DNA of 64,000 bases from Heterostelium multicystogenum (lineage: Eukaryota > Evosea > Eumycetozoa > Acytosteliales > Acytosteliaceae), in contig RCNN01000194.1 of assembly GCA_003667245.1 (NCBI GenBank), positions 1-64,000 of the forward strand. Direction: 5' to 3'. The number at the start of each line of letters is the position of its first letter. The first letter of the stretch is position 1. Shown here one piece after another: positions 35,841 through 47,314 of the stretch. Both the position numbers and the translations under genes were made by a program. The notes beneath the pieces were generated by a model. It was not told where the DNA came from. It was given only the letters and a program-made list of their open reading frames with translations, and did no database searches.

Positions 35841-36531
35841 GTTTGAACAAATTATACAAAGGGAAAATAAAAATGCTGAGAAGATGTGATCTATATCTAT
35901 TATGTTTATTGGGAATTTGAGTTCTCAAACCACCCTGTTCTTTTCAGACCATTACCCTAACTATGATTTCTTATTTATGCATCTGTGAAGCGACAACTCA
36001 CCAAGAGAGATACTGTCAACATGTTGTGATTACACTCTGGAGAGGATCTGTGTCTAATCCCATGTCAAGACAACAGCTTGAAATACACTGGTGAACATTA
36101 AAGATGACCAAACAATATGATATTTACTAGGAGACAGAAACGTCTTTCTCACTCTGATTTACTTGGCAGACAGTCAATCGACCCCTCAACAACACGACAA
36201 TTGATGCGAAAGTAGTATATTAAGTAATCTCAGGAGACTTTAGTAATGAAAATCGGTCCCTTAATCCGACTACCCAAAATGCGGGCGTTCAAACTCAAAG
36301 TTTCACAGAAATGGATGATAAAATTAAAAAACAAGTTTTTGTTGCGTTTGTTGAACTTGGAAGTTTTTAATTTAATTTATTGTTAATTTCATAAATAATT
36401 AACAAGTGTTTATTTGCTTGACTCACTGACTGGAGTGAATTTTACAATTCTTAAGAATTAAATTAATTTCAATTATATTCATATTTAGATAGTTATAATT
36501 TATATATATAGATAGAGATAGAGATAGAGGG
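35841..36531. other. divergent intergenic region
   Basis: Between the Uma2-like gene (minus) and p47 (plus). No coding potential detected. It contains a GATAGA repeat (36510-36530) directly before the p47 start. Confidence 0.5.
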
Positions 36532-37852
36532 ATGGCCGATAAAGAGAATTTGATAAATCAGTTTAAATCGATTACAAATGCTGATGATACTGTCAGTCAA
36601 TTCTATCTTGAAAGTCATTGATTGGAACTTAGATGTAAATATTTAATACAATAGATAGTTAGATAGATACTTGCTATCGAAAGTCATACTATTGTTAAAG
36701 TCACTAACTAAGCTATGATGATTATTATCATGATTATGATGTGATTGTTTTTATTTTTAGAATGCTACAGTTACATTTTTTTGAAGATCAACCTCAGGGT
36801 GGAGGCGGTGGAAACACTCGTCAAAATAGACAACCTGCATTCGAGGAGGAGGATGAAGAAAGGATGAACCATTCAGACCAAGAGGTACAGTGTCAAGCCA
36901 ACCATCAACTACTAAATCAGTACCAAAGAAACCATTCTGGTGGTGCCTCAAGAGGTGGTGTAAGAACTTTGTCCGATTTTAATGATGATGATGATAGTGA
37001 TCATGATGACGATGATGATAAGACACAAAACTACTTTGCTGGCGGTGAGAAATCTGGTTTGATGGGTACAGTCTGCTCCAAAGCAAAAGAAGGGCGATAA
37101 GGGTGTAGTTGATGATGTATTCGATAGCGCAAGAAACAAGGTGCCAAACCAGCCGCAGATATCAAGCCAAACAAACCAGAGTCTTTCAATACCGTTGGAT
37201 ATATGCTTGGAAATACAAACTCTGGTCAAAACAGTTCAGTCAAAGCCAGCACCAAAGAAACCAGAGGACCAAGTAAAAGAAGTAAAGATCACATTTTGGC
37301 AGCAGGGATTTCTCACTCGATGACGGTCCACTGCGTCGTTTCGAAGACCCCCAAAACAGAGAGTTCCTTGCAGACATTCAAGCTGGTGTGATTCCACGTG
37401 AACTTGAAGCAACTGCACCACCAGGTGGTCTTTCGATTGTCCTCTTGGATAACCGTCAAAAGGAGTACCAAGAGCCAGCAAAACCAAAATATGTAGCATT
37501 CTCAGGGAGCGGACAAGCCCTCGGATCAACTCCTTCAACCACTACTACCACATCAACAACATCTACTCCCTCAGCTGCTGCCACCACTAGTGCACCAACA
37601 ATCAACGTAGACAGATCACAGCCAACCACCGTCCTCCAAATTCGTATGGCTGACGGATCAAGACAGCAAGCTACATTCAATGAAACACATACACTTCAAC
37701 ACTTGATTGGATCATCAATGGAATCAACAACAACACAAGACCATTCGATTTACTCACTGGATTCCCAATGAAACCAATAGCAATCAATCCATCACAAACT
37801 TTGAAAGATGCAGGTTTTATTAGGTGCCTTGGTCCAACAAAAATTCAAATAA
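36532..37852 (+). CDS. nsfl1c: p47 / NSFL1C, p97 (Cdc48) cofactor with UBA-SEP-UBX
   Basis: Exon 1 36532-36634, intron 36635-36760, exon 2 36761-37852. The UBA domain opens MADKENLINQFKSITNADD and continues FYLESH-DWNLD|NATVTFFED across the splice, with a one-base insertion near 36620. A Gly/Asp-rich linker holds the repeated p47 motif RTLSDFNDDDD. The SEP domain follows (FDDGPLRRFEDPQNREFLAD, IQAGVIPRELEA, GGLSIVLLDNRQKEY, about 37310-37470). The UBX domain at the end has TTVLQIRMADGSRQQATFNE, THTLQHL and a GFPMKPIAINPSQTLKDAG core. p47 recruits p97 for membrane fusion and ubiquitin-dependent handling. Frame switches near 37085, 37130-37310, 37720 and 37815 (T run). Confidence 0.9.
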
Positions 37853-37922
37853 CCATTTCCCAAAATCCAACCTGCCAGCAACATATTTTAATAAATATAT
37901 AACATAATTGTATAAAATTTTA

Positions 37923-39086
37923 TTACTCCTTTTTCCAGTCTTCTTATCTTTTACTTTCTTGTCCTTCTTATCTTTCTTTTCTTTCTTTTCCTTCTTTTCT
38001 TTTTTTTCTTTCTTTGCTTTCTTTTCTTTTTTTAAACTGGCTTTATCTGTATCTGATGACGTTGACTTTGACTTCTTTACTGGTTGCTTTATATCACCAC
38101 TAGAACTAACATCATCTTGGTCTAACTCTCTCTTTTTACTTTCCTTTTTCTTTTCCTTATTTTTACTTCATTTACTTTTTCAGAAACTTCTTTCTCTGTT
38201 GTAGATGTAAAAGTTGATGTTGATATTGATGTAGATATAGATTTAGATGTTGATGATGATGTTGTTGTTGTCGAAATTGTTGTGGATGTTGAAGTTGTGT
38301 TAGTGCTGGTGGCGTGATTCTTTTCTTGCTCTTGTAATCTTGCCAACTTTCCAAGTGGTACATATTTTCTTAAAACTCTTCCTTTACATGCTTCGAATGT
38401 CTCACTGGTCATTATCGGATACTTTGCCATTGATGTTAACAGACTTTTTCTTTTCTTCTTCCTTCAATTTCTTCTGTAACTCTATCTTCTCTAACTGATC
38501 ATCTTCATCAATGTCGAAAGTCTGTACTTTCGATTTCTTAAACTGTCCATGATATACAGTTGTCTTATTTTCACTTTTCTTTTTTGATTTACTGCTGCCA
38601 CTGCTACCAAGTCCACCTCTACCATTTGAAACTGTCTCTTCTGTATCACTTTTGTCGCTCTCACTTTCACTATCATTGTCACTGTCACTGCTATCGGTCT
38701 CTTTCTCAGCAGTCTTTTCTCTCTCTAACTCTGCTCTTCTCTCTTTTGATCGATTGGAATAACCAGTTTCAAACAGACTATTATCAACTGTATCTTCTGT
38801 TTCTCCTATCTTCTTTGATGTATTGGTATATACATTATCCCACCATAACTCATCCCACTTGAACTTTGTAGCACCAATCTACCAATTCCAAACAAAGATA
38901 CTGTTGTCAGCAAACTAACAGCCCTACTATTCACTCAAGTAGCTACATAATACATACACCAACATTATTATTCTTCTTATTTACTTCAATAAAATTAGTA
39001 TCACCATCTTCATTCTTTCCAAGACCACTTCCTTTCTTCCAACCAGTCTTGGACATCCATCCTTCATATTTTGCTAGAGATGTCAT
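37923..39086 (-). CDS. G-patch protein (GPATCH4-like), Lys-rich tail
   Basis: ATG at 39086. Exon 1 (39086-38958) encodes MTSLAKYEGWMSKTGWKKGS then GLGKNEDGD, a G-patch. The GTATGT...GGTAG intron (38957-38879) joins to IGATKFKWDELWWDNVY, matching the WW-containing segment that follows the G-patch in GPATCH4. An acidic/Ser-rich linker follows, then EACKGRVLRKYVPLGKLARL, a Ser/Thr run, and a Lys/Glu tail (KEKKEKKEKKEKKDKKDK), as in nucleolar proteins. Frame switches near 38440, 38160 and probably 37935; the stop is assigned at 37925-37923. G-patch proteins activate DEAH-box helicases; nucleolar location is inferred from the Lys-rich tail. It ends close to, and convergent with, p47. Confidence 0.7.
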
Positions 39087-39475
39087 TGTATTTCTCTTGA
39101 TTTGACTTGACTCTACTCGACTCGACTGTTGTTGACTTTCAAATTGTCTTAATTCAATAAATATAAATCAAAACTAGCTAAGCAACTACAAGTGATTATT
39201 TATTAGTGGTGGTGCTCTACTTTATTGTTGTCGTTCGTTTTTTGCCACACTTTAAAATTGTATGGGATAAAGTGTCATGGAAGGAAGTTCGTTTGAAAAC
39301 CAAATTTTCATTTTTAACGAATTTTTTCAATAATTTTTGGATCACCTTGGACTGAGCGGAGCGCAACACTCACCCCACACACTCACTCCACTCACTTTCG
39401 CTTCTGTGGTACGAGGCAAATCGTTAGATAGTAGCAGCGACTGTTTTCTCTCTTAGTAATCCTAGACTCTCCAAA
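39087..39475. other. divergent promoter region of G-patch and L23a genes
   Basis: 390 bp between two genes pointing apart. It holds a GC-rich ACTCACCCC/ACACTCACTCC patch at 39367-39395, 80-110 bp before the L23a start, unlike the surrounding AT-rich DNA. That is a plausible ribosomal-protein-gene promoter element. Confidence 0.4.
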
Positions 39476-40156
39476 ATGACAAACAAGAAGGGTATCTATC
39501 TTTAATCTTTATCTCTATCATTATCGATACATCTATTTAGAACTCGTTAGATTGCTACAGAATGACAGAAATTAACATATCTATCACTATCTAGCCGTCA
39601 AATCCAACACTCCAAAGCAGGATCTCTCTGTTTCAAAGACTGCTAAGAAGGCTGTTATCAACACCCCAGCCCCAGCCAAGAAGGAAAAGGCTTCAGCTGC
39701 TGCTGCTGCTGTCAAGAAGGGAACCTTCAAGAAGACCACCCGTAAGGTTAGAACTAAGGTCATCTTCAGGTATGTAGATATAGATATGATTTAGGAACAA
39801 AGCAGGCATTAACAGATAACCATAGACGTCCAAAGGTTTTCCAACAAGAGAGAAACCCAACCTACCCAAGATCCTCTGTCAAGAGAGTCTCCAAGTTGGA
39901 TCAATTCAGAGTCTTGAAGGCTCCACTCACCACTGAGTCTGCCACCAAGAAGCTCGAATCCAACAACACCATTACTTTCATGGTTGATATGTTCTCAAAC
40001 AAATACCAAATTGCTCAAGCTGTTAAGAAGATGTACGACGTTGATGTTGCTCGTGTTAACACTATGATCACCCCATTGGGAGAGAAGAAGGCTTTCGTCA
40101 AGTTGGACCCAGCTCACGACGCTGCTGATGTTGCTAACAAGATTGGATTGATCTAA
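39476..40156 (+). CDS. rpl23a: 60S ribosomal protein L23a (uL23)
   Basis: Three exons: 39476-39491 (MTNKK plus one base), 39595-39769, 39826-40156. The product has a Lys/Ala-rich N-terminal extension ([19 protein letters not shown]) typical of eukaryotic L23a, then [16 protein letters not shown], the conserved [39 protein letters not shown] and the uL23 core [20 protein letters not shown] ... [19 protein letters not shown], ending NKIGLI. It binds 25S rRNA at the peptide exit tunnel and is a docking site for SRP and chaperones. Codon use is strongly biased to C-ending codons, as expected for high expression. No frame break. Confidence 0.96.
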
Positions 40157-40849
40157 ACGGTTTAATGCATCAAACCAAATTAAATAAATTGTCATATGGA
40201 AACAGAATATAGAGAAATAGTGTGCATCTCTCAAATCAACCTAAATCATTCAAACCACCATGAACAACCACATTAACAATTTTATATTGATCTCTCCACG
40301 TCTTTCACATTCTTAGTTACTGATTATAAACATTCAAAATCAACACAAAGATCAGAATATTATCATTGTTAATTGATAAATGAAATTGATGAAATTGATT
40401 CAAGATTTTGTAAATTGTAATTTTATTCATATACAAATAATTGTGATGATACAAATAACAAGGTAATTAATTAATTAATAAGTGACAATGAGTGATCAAT
40501 GTAATTGTAGGTGGAATACCCATATAATAAGGTGTCATCATTACGATTCGTTTTTTAAAAATAAAATAAAAAATAAAAAATTCAATTCTAATTTGATCGT
40601 CTAAACATAATTAACTGATAATACATAACATCAGTATTGATTATAAATATATCCACATCTTTTGTTATCTACCTAAAAGAATATCAGCAAACTAGTAAAG
40701 ATAGTTATTTAGCTGTTAGTCAGTCAGGTCAGTGTTGGATTCATTCAGTTCAGTTTTATAGTTAAAAAAAAACAGATAGAGTTAGCTACAGGTTTAGAAT
40801 CAAACTACAATACCAATCCAAATAATATATAGATAGATAGATAGATAAG
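40157..40849. other. intergenic, AT-rich
   Basis: Tandem-oriented spacer between L23a and Tim23. No ORF. AT-rich with GATA repeats (40838-40848) directly before the downstream start. Confidence 0.5.
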
Positions 40850-41469
40850 ATGAGCGAATTTATCAATGAAGAAGGTGCCGTCTCAGGACCAAAGGGTGTA
40901 GAGTTTCAAGCATTGAATACTGGTGAAGGAAACTATTCTTTCATTCAGAATACAGGTATTGCCTATTTGGGTGGTGTCTTTGTTGGTACCACTGCAGGTG
41001 TCATTCAAGGATCACAAAGCGCATCACAATACACAGGATTCAAGCCAAGATTGAATGTCATGTTGAATTATACTGGAAAGAGTGCGTCAATGTGCGCAAA
41101 CACTGCTGCCTCAGTGGTACTTACTTATGGTGCCATCAAATTGCTATTCTCAAAGTCAACTGGATGCCAAGAAGAAAGTATTTTGACATCTGTGGTTGCT
41201 GGTGCAGCAGTTGGTTCAGTTTATAGAGCTCCAGGTAAGACTACACTCATGGTTTGATACCATTCTACGACTACTTACTTGATCGATATGATCAAGTTCA
41301 TCAAGAAAGCACTATCATTACTCTTTCAATACAGTTAAGCCCTAACTCTCAATTTATCATTTATATATATATAGGTGGATTTATAAAGTCAGCAATAGGA
41401 GGTACTATTGGTGGTTTATTAGGATATTTAGATGTTTTAGGTAATTCAAGGTATCCACTTTGGAAATAA
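40850..41469 (+). CDS. timm23: Tim23-type mitochondrial inner-membrane translocase subunit
   Basis: Exon 1 40850-41234, intron 41235-41375, exon 2 41376-41469; 159 residues. It belongs to the Tim17/22/23 family by four hydrophobic segments with GxxxG-type packing: GIAYLGGVFVGTTAGVIQG, ASVVLTYGAIKLLF, TSVVAGAAVGSVYRAPGG and KSAIGGTIGGLLGYLDVL. Between helices 1 and 2 KPRLNVMLNYTGKSASMCAN corresponds to the Tim23 KPR..LN segment. Tim23 forms the presequence translocase channel with Tim17. The short N-terminus (about 40 residues before helix 1) is compact compared with yeast. Tim17 or Tim22 are less likely alternatives. Confidence 0.75.
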
Positions 41470-42094
41470 TGAAATAAATATAATATAATATAATATAGTA
41501 TAGTATAAAGGATAAGATTAGTTCTTAAGAATATTCATAGGAATAGTTTTAAGATGTTGAGCAAGCTGTGGTAGATCATGATACACATTTAAAAAAAAAC
41601 AACACCACCAAACATATATGTTTTTTTGTTGTGATGTTGCTCATATGAACAACAACTGTGGTTGTTTGTGTGTGCGTGTGTGTTTGCTGGTAGTGTTCAA
41701 ACTTTTATTAAACTAATTAAACAGGCTTTGCTTTAGTGTGTTTTTATTTTTTTATTTATTTATTTATTTATATGGTTTGGTTGTTATTAATATTTTATTA
41801 AATAATAATAATAATAATATGATATTGTCAACAATATTCAATTGTTTAATTAAATTAAATTAAGAATTTTAATTTTAAATTTATTGTTTAAATTATTATT
41901 ATAATAATTATTAGCATTATTATTATTATTTTGTTTTTGATAGATATATATCTATCAAAAAGTATTGTATTGCACTTCATTTTATATTTTTATTGTTTTA
42001 TAATAATATTTCTCAAAGTCTTTTGTTGTTGTTAACTGTATATTTACAGTCTTGTTTTTTTCTTACTTGTTGTTTATACTAAAAGATTAACAAT
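41470..42094. other. intergenic, AT-rich
   Basis: No gene. TATAATATAATA run after the Tim23 stop, a TTTA tandem repeat (41750-41772), AAT triplet runs (41802-41818) and a TATCAAAA/GATAGATATATATCTATC inverted patch near 41940-41958. Confidence 0.5.
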
Positions 42095-43074
42095 ATGTTA
42101 AGTGATAATTTCGATTTTGATACCAATAAAGGTAAATCAGATGGAGATGAATTCGATCTATTGGATCCGAATAGATCCCTTTCTCCTAAACCAAATCAAT
42201 CTATTACTTCACCACCACAGAAGAAGTTCAATAATAGTAATATTAATAATGGACAGCAGAATCATAATCAGGGCCATGCAGTTTTGAATGTTAATGAGGA
42301 AGATGATAGCAAAGATTTTGCACAAAGACTATCAAATGTGAATCAACATCTGTCACATCAGGCAAGTGTCAACTCAAACCATGTAGTTCCTCTATCCCCA
42401 AATTCCGGCTCTCCCATGCCAACTACATCAACCACGACAACAAGCAACATTAACAAATATACTCCTACATTCACTGATGAAGATTATGCTGCTGAACTCC
42501 AATCTGAGTACAACAGAGAAAATACTAATCAGCAACAAAACGAATCACTCTTTGATCCAAGTTACGATTCAACATTTGATCTTCCAGAAATTGTAACACA
42601 CTCGGAGGATCATCATAGATTTATCTCATTGAAGAGAACTGCAACTTTCATCAAAGCTATTTCTCTATTAATTATGGTAGGTTTAGGAATTTTCCTTCTT
42701 CTTAGTTCTATACTAATAATTATCCAGTTTTTCTCCATCATGACATACTTTGTTCAAGCATGGTGGTTAGTTTTCAGTCTTGGAATTGTCATGAATCCAG
42801 TTGGTTTTTATTCGGCTCACTATTTCAAGAGTAGAATGTTTTTAATGGTAATTATTTTTTGTTAATTGATTTATAGGAATCCAACTAATAGAATTATATT
42901 CAGTATTTGGCTTATCTAGTTGTAGATATTATATTTAGAATTTCATTCTTGTTTGCTAATATTAGAGTATTGAATGGATTTGGCATATTTTTATCCTTTG
43001 TTATCATATTTATGCAAGGATACTTTAACTTATTTCTGTTGGAATTTCTACAAGAGACTACCAAAAAACAATGA
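42095..43074 (+). CDS. four-transmembrane protein with long disordered N-terminus
   Basis: Exon 1 42095-42847, intron 42848-42903 (56 nt), exon 2 42904-43074; 307 residues. The first about 190 residues are disordered, Ser/Asn/Gln-rich and acidic, with the patches DEFDLLDPNRSLSP and FDPSYDSTFDLPE. Then come four hydrophobic helices: TFIKAISLLIMVGLGIFLLL, WWLVFSLGIVMNPVGFY, YLAYLVVDIIFRISFLFANI and GFGIFLSFVIIFMQGYF. It ends LEFLQETTKKQ. The layout (cytosolic disordered N-terminus, four helices, short tail) is reminiscent of SCAMP-like or other tetraspanning vesicle proteins, but I recognise no diagnostic motif. The exon join is in phase and leaves helix 3 intact. Confidence 0.65.
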
Positions 43075-43215
43075 CAGCAACTCTTAGAGAATTCTTCAGG
43101 CAAGATACTGGATTATTTTCAATATAATTAATAATTGCTCTTTATTTTAATATATATTTCAATTGTTATTATACAAAATATCAAGCTAAATTTCAATAAT
43201 AAAAACGACCATCTA

Positions 43216-45721
43216 TCATATCATAACATTTAAATCGTTTAAACGTATTGTTTTAGCCAGCAGGCATAGTGGAACCCATTGGTCAGACTTGGCCTCGACT
43301 GAAGCTAAGCCATGTCCCTGTCTTGGGGTAGAAGAGACACTTGACTGGAACTCCCTTTTGTTGGAGTGCATGGAAAAGGGTTAAACCTTGAGATGGTGGA
43401 CATCTGAGATCGTATTCACCAAGACCCAAAATGATTGGAACCTTCATGTCGTCAAGATGTGCGATTGGTGAGCATTGTCTCAGCTTAATGAGCTCCCAGA
43501 GGTGGGAACCACTGGGTAGACCTTGGCACCTTTCTCCAATGGGATACCACCCTCGTAGAAACTCCAGTCTGGAATGTCAGAGAGTGTTGCTAAGAGTGGA
43601 CATGTCGATAACTGGATTTCTGATGACTGCTGCTTTGAAGCGTGGTGTCTTGAGTGCACAAAGATGGGCTGCTATAAATCCACCGTGACTGCCTCCCATG
43701 ATTGCGCATCTGTTACGATCCAATGTTGCACTACGGGTTTTCCAAGAGATGCTCGAGTGCAGCCATACAATCGGCAGTGTCCATTGTTCCAATACGACCT
43801 GGAAGAACCTCAATTAAAGTCACGACCAAATCCAGTTGAACCACGGTAGTTGATGAAGGTGATGGCGTATCCAAGAGCGTTGAGATAAGCAACTCCAGCG
43901 GAATATTCACAAGTTGATCCAACGTGTGGACCACCATGTGGGAATAGGATCAAGGGGTGCAGGGCCATCGGTCTTTGGTTGAATATGGATAATTTGGAAT
44001 TTGTCAACCAATAATTGGTGCGGGTGCCTTTACATCCTCGGACATGCCACTGGATAGAGTTGAAAACCTTACTCAACTTCTCAGTTAGTTTTGTCTCATA
44101 GATTGATTTGTAGATGAAGAACTCGGACTTTGTTGCGTGAGATCTTATCTTTTGGATAAACCAAGTGCTACAGGTGCAACATTAAATGTTAGTCAATATG
44201 TCATGTATTTCAGGCCGGTGAAAAAAATATAGTTACAATTGTGTGGGGAGACGATGGTGAAGATTCTCCAATCAACATTTGGCGATTAGAGTATCTACGT
44301 CGAGAACTGTACCAGTTTCCTTTGACTCCACTGAGAGTTTCCAATGATTTACTATCCATATGGAAGAGCAATACCACTTGGTTGGAGCGAACTTGGTTGT
44401 GGAAAACCAATGTATTTGCATCTAACCATGGATTTGTTGGAAGGGCTTGACAATAGATACTGGGAATTCATCCTTGAAGTTCTTCTCTCCGATGAGTACA
44501 CTGATATCTGACTCACCTTTAATGGGTTCACCCTGTTTTCCATTGGATACTCAAAAGCTGCGAGCATGAGTTATGGGGGTAAATAATACCTGGCATACCC
44601 AAGAAAATCAATTGCTTGCCATCCAAAGTGAAACGTGGTGATCTGAAGCATCCAATGTAGCCCTTCACAAGTCCACAGCCTTGACCATTGCGTTGTTTGG
44701 GTTGCACTTGCTGTCTGTCGCCTGCTTAATCTTCAATTCACTTCTTTTGTTTGAGCAAATCTGCGAAATCAACATAATAATGGAACTCCTGTAGAATGAG
44801 AAATGACAAATGTTTAGAGTGAGTACTTTGAATGACATAAAGGACTTTCGCTAGGATCTTACAATCTGTTGAGCATGCTCTTATACCATATCTTCTGACT
44901 TCTACTTTCCAGCAACGAAAACCAAACCATTGGCATCTTGTGTCCAGGTGACCTGTCCAGCAGTGATCGAGTCGTCCAGTGGCCATAGGACTGGAATGAT
45001 TGTTTCATTTTGAATATCGATGACAAAGATTGATGGTGATTGGTATGAGATATAGGTCTCTCCCCAATCATTCTTGAACAAATAGGAGTCACCAACAATC
45101 TTTTCCTTGGGCTCCTTGTCAAAGAAGCTGGTGGTCTCTTACCTTTTCTCTCCGCAATGAATGCAATATACTTCTCACATGGTGACCAAGATATTCTTCC
45201 AAACCACTCTATATATATATAGATCGCGTCGTTAGAATCAGTGAGCTCAGAAAGACAAGCAATGTTACATACCATCACTAAAAATCTTTTTGTGGATCTC
45301 CTTGGAGGTTATGGTTTTGGTGAGATGTGATTGGTCCAAGAACTCAAAGAGATACTCAGAGTCTGGTGTGACTTCCTTGATAGTGAGCATTGTCAGGCCA
45401 GATGGCGAGACAGAGATGAGTGGGGTGCCCAGCTCCACTGGGAAAGGAGAGCTTCTGATATTGTGATGAGGATGTGTATCGTCCTTGTTGATAAGCGATC
45501 TGCTGTGGAGGTAGTATTTGTCCTTCTTGTTCTGGAGGTCGGTGACCGAAGTGACAATCGATACATTAACATAGTTTGTCATCTGATTTGTGCGAGAAGA
45601 TCGCCTGATCTACATTTGGAACATTATAAATCAATTCCTTGTACAAATTTACAGCCTCATTTCTGTAGGTTGGATCAACGCCATCCGTTGAGCAAGTGCT
45701 TTTGCTATTGTTGCTACTCAT
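43216..45721 (-). CDS. apeh: acylaminoacyl peptidase (prolyl oligopeptidase family S9C)
   Basis: ATG at 45721 (MSSNNSKSTCSTDGVDPTYR). The N-terminal beta-propeller is traceable in pieces (PFPVELGTPLISVSPSGLTM, GRISWSPCEKYIAFIAERK). The catalytic alpha/beta-hydrolase domain is clear: LILFPHGGPHVG, YLNALGYAITFINYRGSTGF, the nucleophile motif MGGSHGG (Ser) and HLCALKTPRFKAAVIRNPV. CSPIAHLDDMKVPIILGLGE with EYDLR carries the Asp region, and the His appears as TGHGLASVEAKSDQW after correcting one base near 43310. The enzyme removes N-acyl amino acids from blocked peptides in the cytosol. Numerous one-base frame switches (for example near 43590, 43810, 44400, 45270, 45590) and at least one intron (about 45258-45206) interrupt it. 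All three catalytic residues are present. Confidence 0.85.
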
Positions 45722-45986
45722 AGTTAGTTTTATTTCTTTGTTTTATATATATGAATTTGTATACAATTAGTTCAATCAGCTGACCTTGAAGGGTGTGAAT
45801 TCAGCTCCAATTTTTATTGATTGCACTCAAGTGATTAAAATGGTAGTGTGTTGATCAACACAACCACACAATCTTCCAAATTAAATTTTTGTGTGATCAC
45901 ATGACATTTGTTTTAAATCAGATGCTACTCCTAATATGGAAGTTATGCTATATGATATTATAATATATTATATTGATTGATTCATT

Positions 45987-46480
45987 TTATTTCTCTTCTA
46001 ATTCTACAAGTACACCATTGCATGATTTTGGATGCAAGAAAACGACTGGCTTTACCGTGGGCACCAATCTTTGGGTTGGGGTCAATGATACGGATTTGCT
46101 TGTCTTGGAGTACTTTGACGGCAGAGTGAATGTCGTCGACTTCAATGCAAATGTGATGGATTCCACCAGCGGGGTTTCTTCTTGAGGAAGTTGGCGATTG
46201 GACTGTTCTCACCGAGTGGGTGAAGCAATTCGATCTTTGTGTTGTCGAGTGCGACGAAAACGGTTGATACACCATGTTCCTTTTGCTCCATGGCCTCGCT
46301 GACCTTGCAACCCATGACGTCACGATACATAGTTGCAGCCTCCTCCATATTTGGTACAGCGATGGCGACGTGATTCAAACGTCCCAATCCGACGGTACCA
46401 AGGACACCCTTGAATCCACCAGCAACACCACCACTGTTATTGGCGGCGCTGTACAACAATCTCGAACCAAAACGGAACAT
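45987..46480 (-). CDS. mcee: methylmalonyl-CoA epimerase, mitochondrial
   Basis: About 164 residues. The N-terminus MFRFGSRLLYSAANNSGG looks like a mitochondrial targeting peptide. The glyoxalase/bleomycin-resistance fold follows: GRLNHVAIAVPNMEEAATMY, GVSTVFVALDNTKIELLHPL, NPAGGIHHICIEVDDI and PVVFLHPKSCNGVLVELEEK. Metal ligands expected from the family are visible (His of LNHVA, Glu of IELL, His of GIHH, Glu of VELE). It converts (S)- to (R)-methylmalonyl-CoA in propionate catabolism, feeding succinyl-CoA to the TCA cycle. Two one-base frame switches: near 46170-46180 (before NPAGG, an AAGAAGAA stretch) and near 46050-46062 (before KPVVF). It is divergent from citrate synthase with about 830 bp between starts. 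Confidence 0.92.
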
Positions 46481-47314
46481 CCTGCTTGAATCTGTAACTG
46501 TACTTTCTGAAATCTAACCTTAAACTACTAGTAGTGAGCTATTGCTAAATCAATGATAATCAATTATTGATCGACCTAAATCAAAACGTTCAGAATTCAA
46601 TTCAATTCAAACTGAGTGAAAATTAAATGTTCAAAAAATTTGGTTTTTGATCAGAAACAACAACACACCCAATTAATTAATCGAATAGATGTGAAGCACA
46701 CAAGTAAATTACAAATTCTATTTAGTCATATAATCAAATTAAGTGATATTAAATGAAATTCCGAAATGTATCAGATATTTCTTTGTTTGGGCTTTGATTT
46801 GATTTGGTTCTTGCAAGAAGAATAAAAATTAATTAAATTATTTTGACTTTCTTTGTTTAGTCATCTGGATGACTGACCAGCCAACATCCATATGATATGG
46901 AAGACGATATCGTATATTATGACGATGATTTGGTTGTTTTGTTTCGCTGACAAAAGAAAAGTCGGCAGCAGGTTGGTGACATAATTTTTTTGATTTTGGG
47001 GAAATGAGTGTTATTGTTGACGTACAAAAAAATTTAAATTTTTACAAATCCTATTGGTATTACATGGTCTGTTTTTTTTGGCATAATTGTTAGGTGCTCA
47101 AGGGTTCAACTTCACCACTTTTGAAAAACATGTGGAAAAAGTATGTTGTTAAAATTTTAATTAAATAAAATAAATATTTTAAAAAATCAACAAACAACAT
47201 GCATTTTGAAAAAAAGCAAAAAGTATAACATACAGAGTGTTCTCTTGAGTTCGATTTATTATTTATTTTTTATTTTCATTAATATTAAATAAATAACTAT
47301 ACATATAATATAAA
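46481..47314. promoter_or_regulatory. shared divergent upstream region of epimerase and citrate synthase
   Basis: 834 bp without coding character between two mitochondrial-metabolism genes transcribed apart. Contains AATTCAATTCAATTCAA (46591-46607), a GATATGGAAGACGATATCGTATATTATGACGATGA-like patch around 46895-46928, and AT-rich DNA next to each start. No specific factor site can be named. Confidence 0.35.

Noticed and set aside
37908..38204. Phe/Ser-rich plus-strand ORF resembling a hydrophobic protein
   Set aside because: Reverse of the Lys-rich tail of the G-patch protein.
41254..41469. Separate 71-codon ORF over the end of Tim23
   Set aside because: It reads through the 141-nt intron; spliced exon 2 completes the Tim23 protein in frame.
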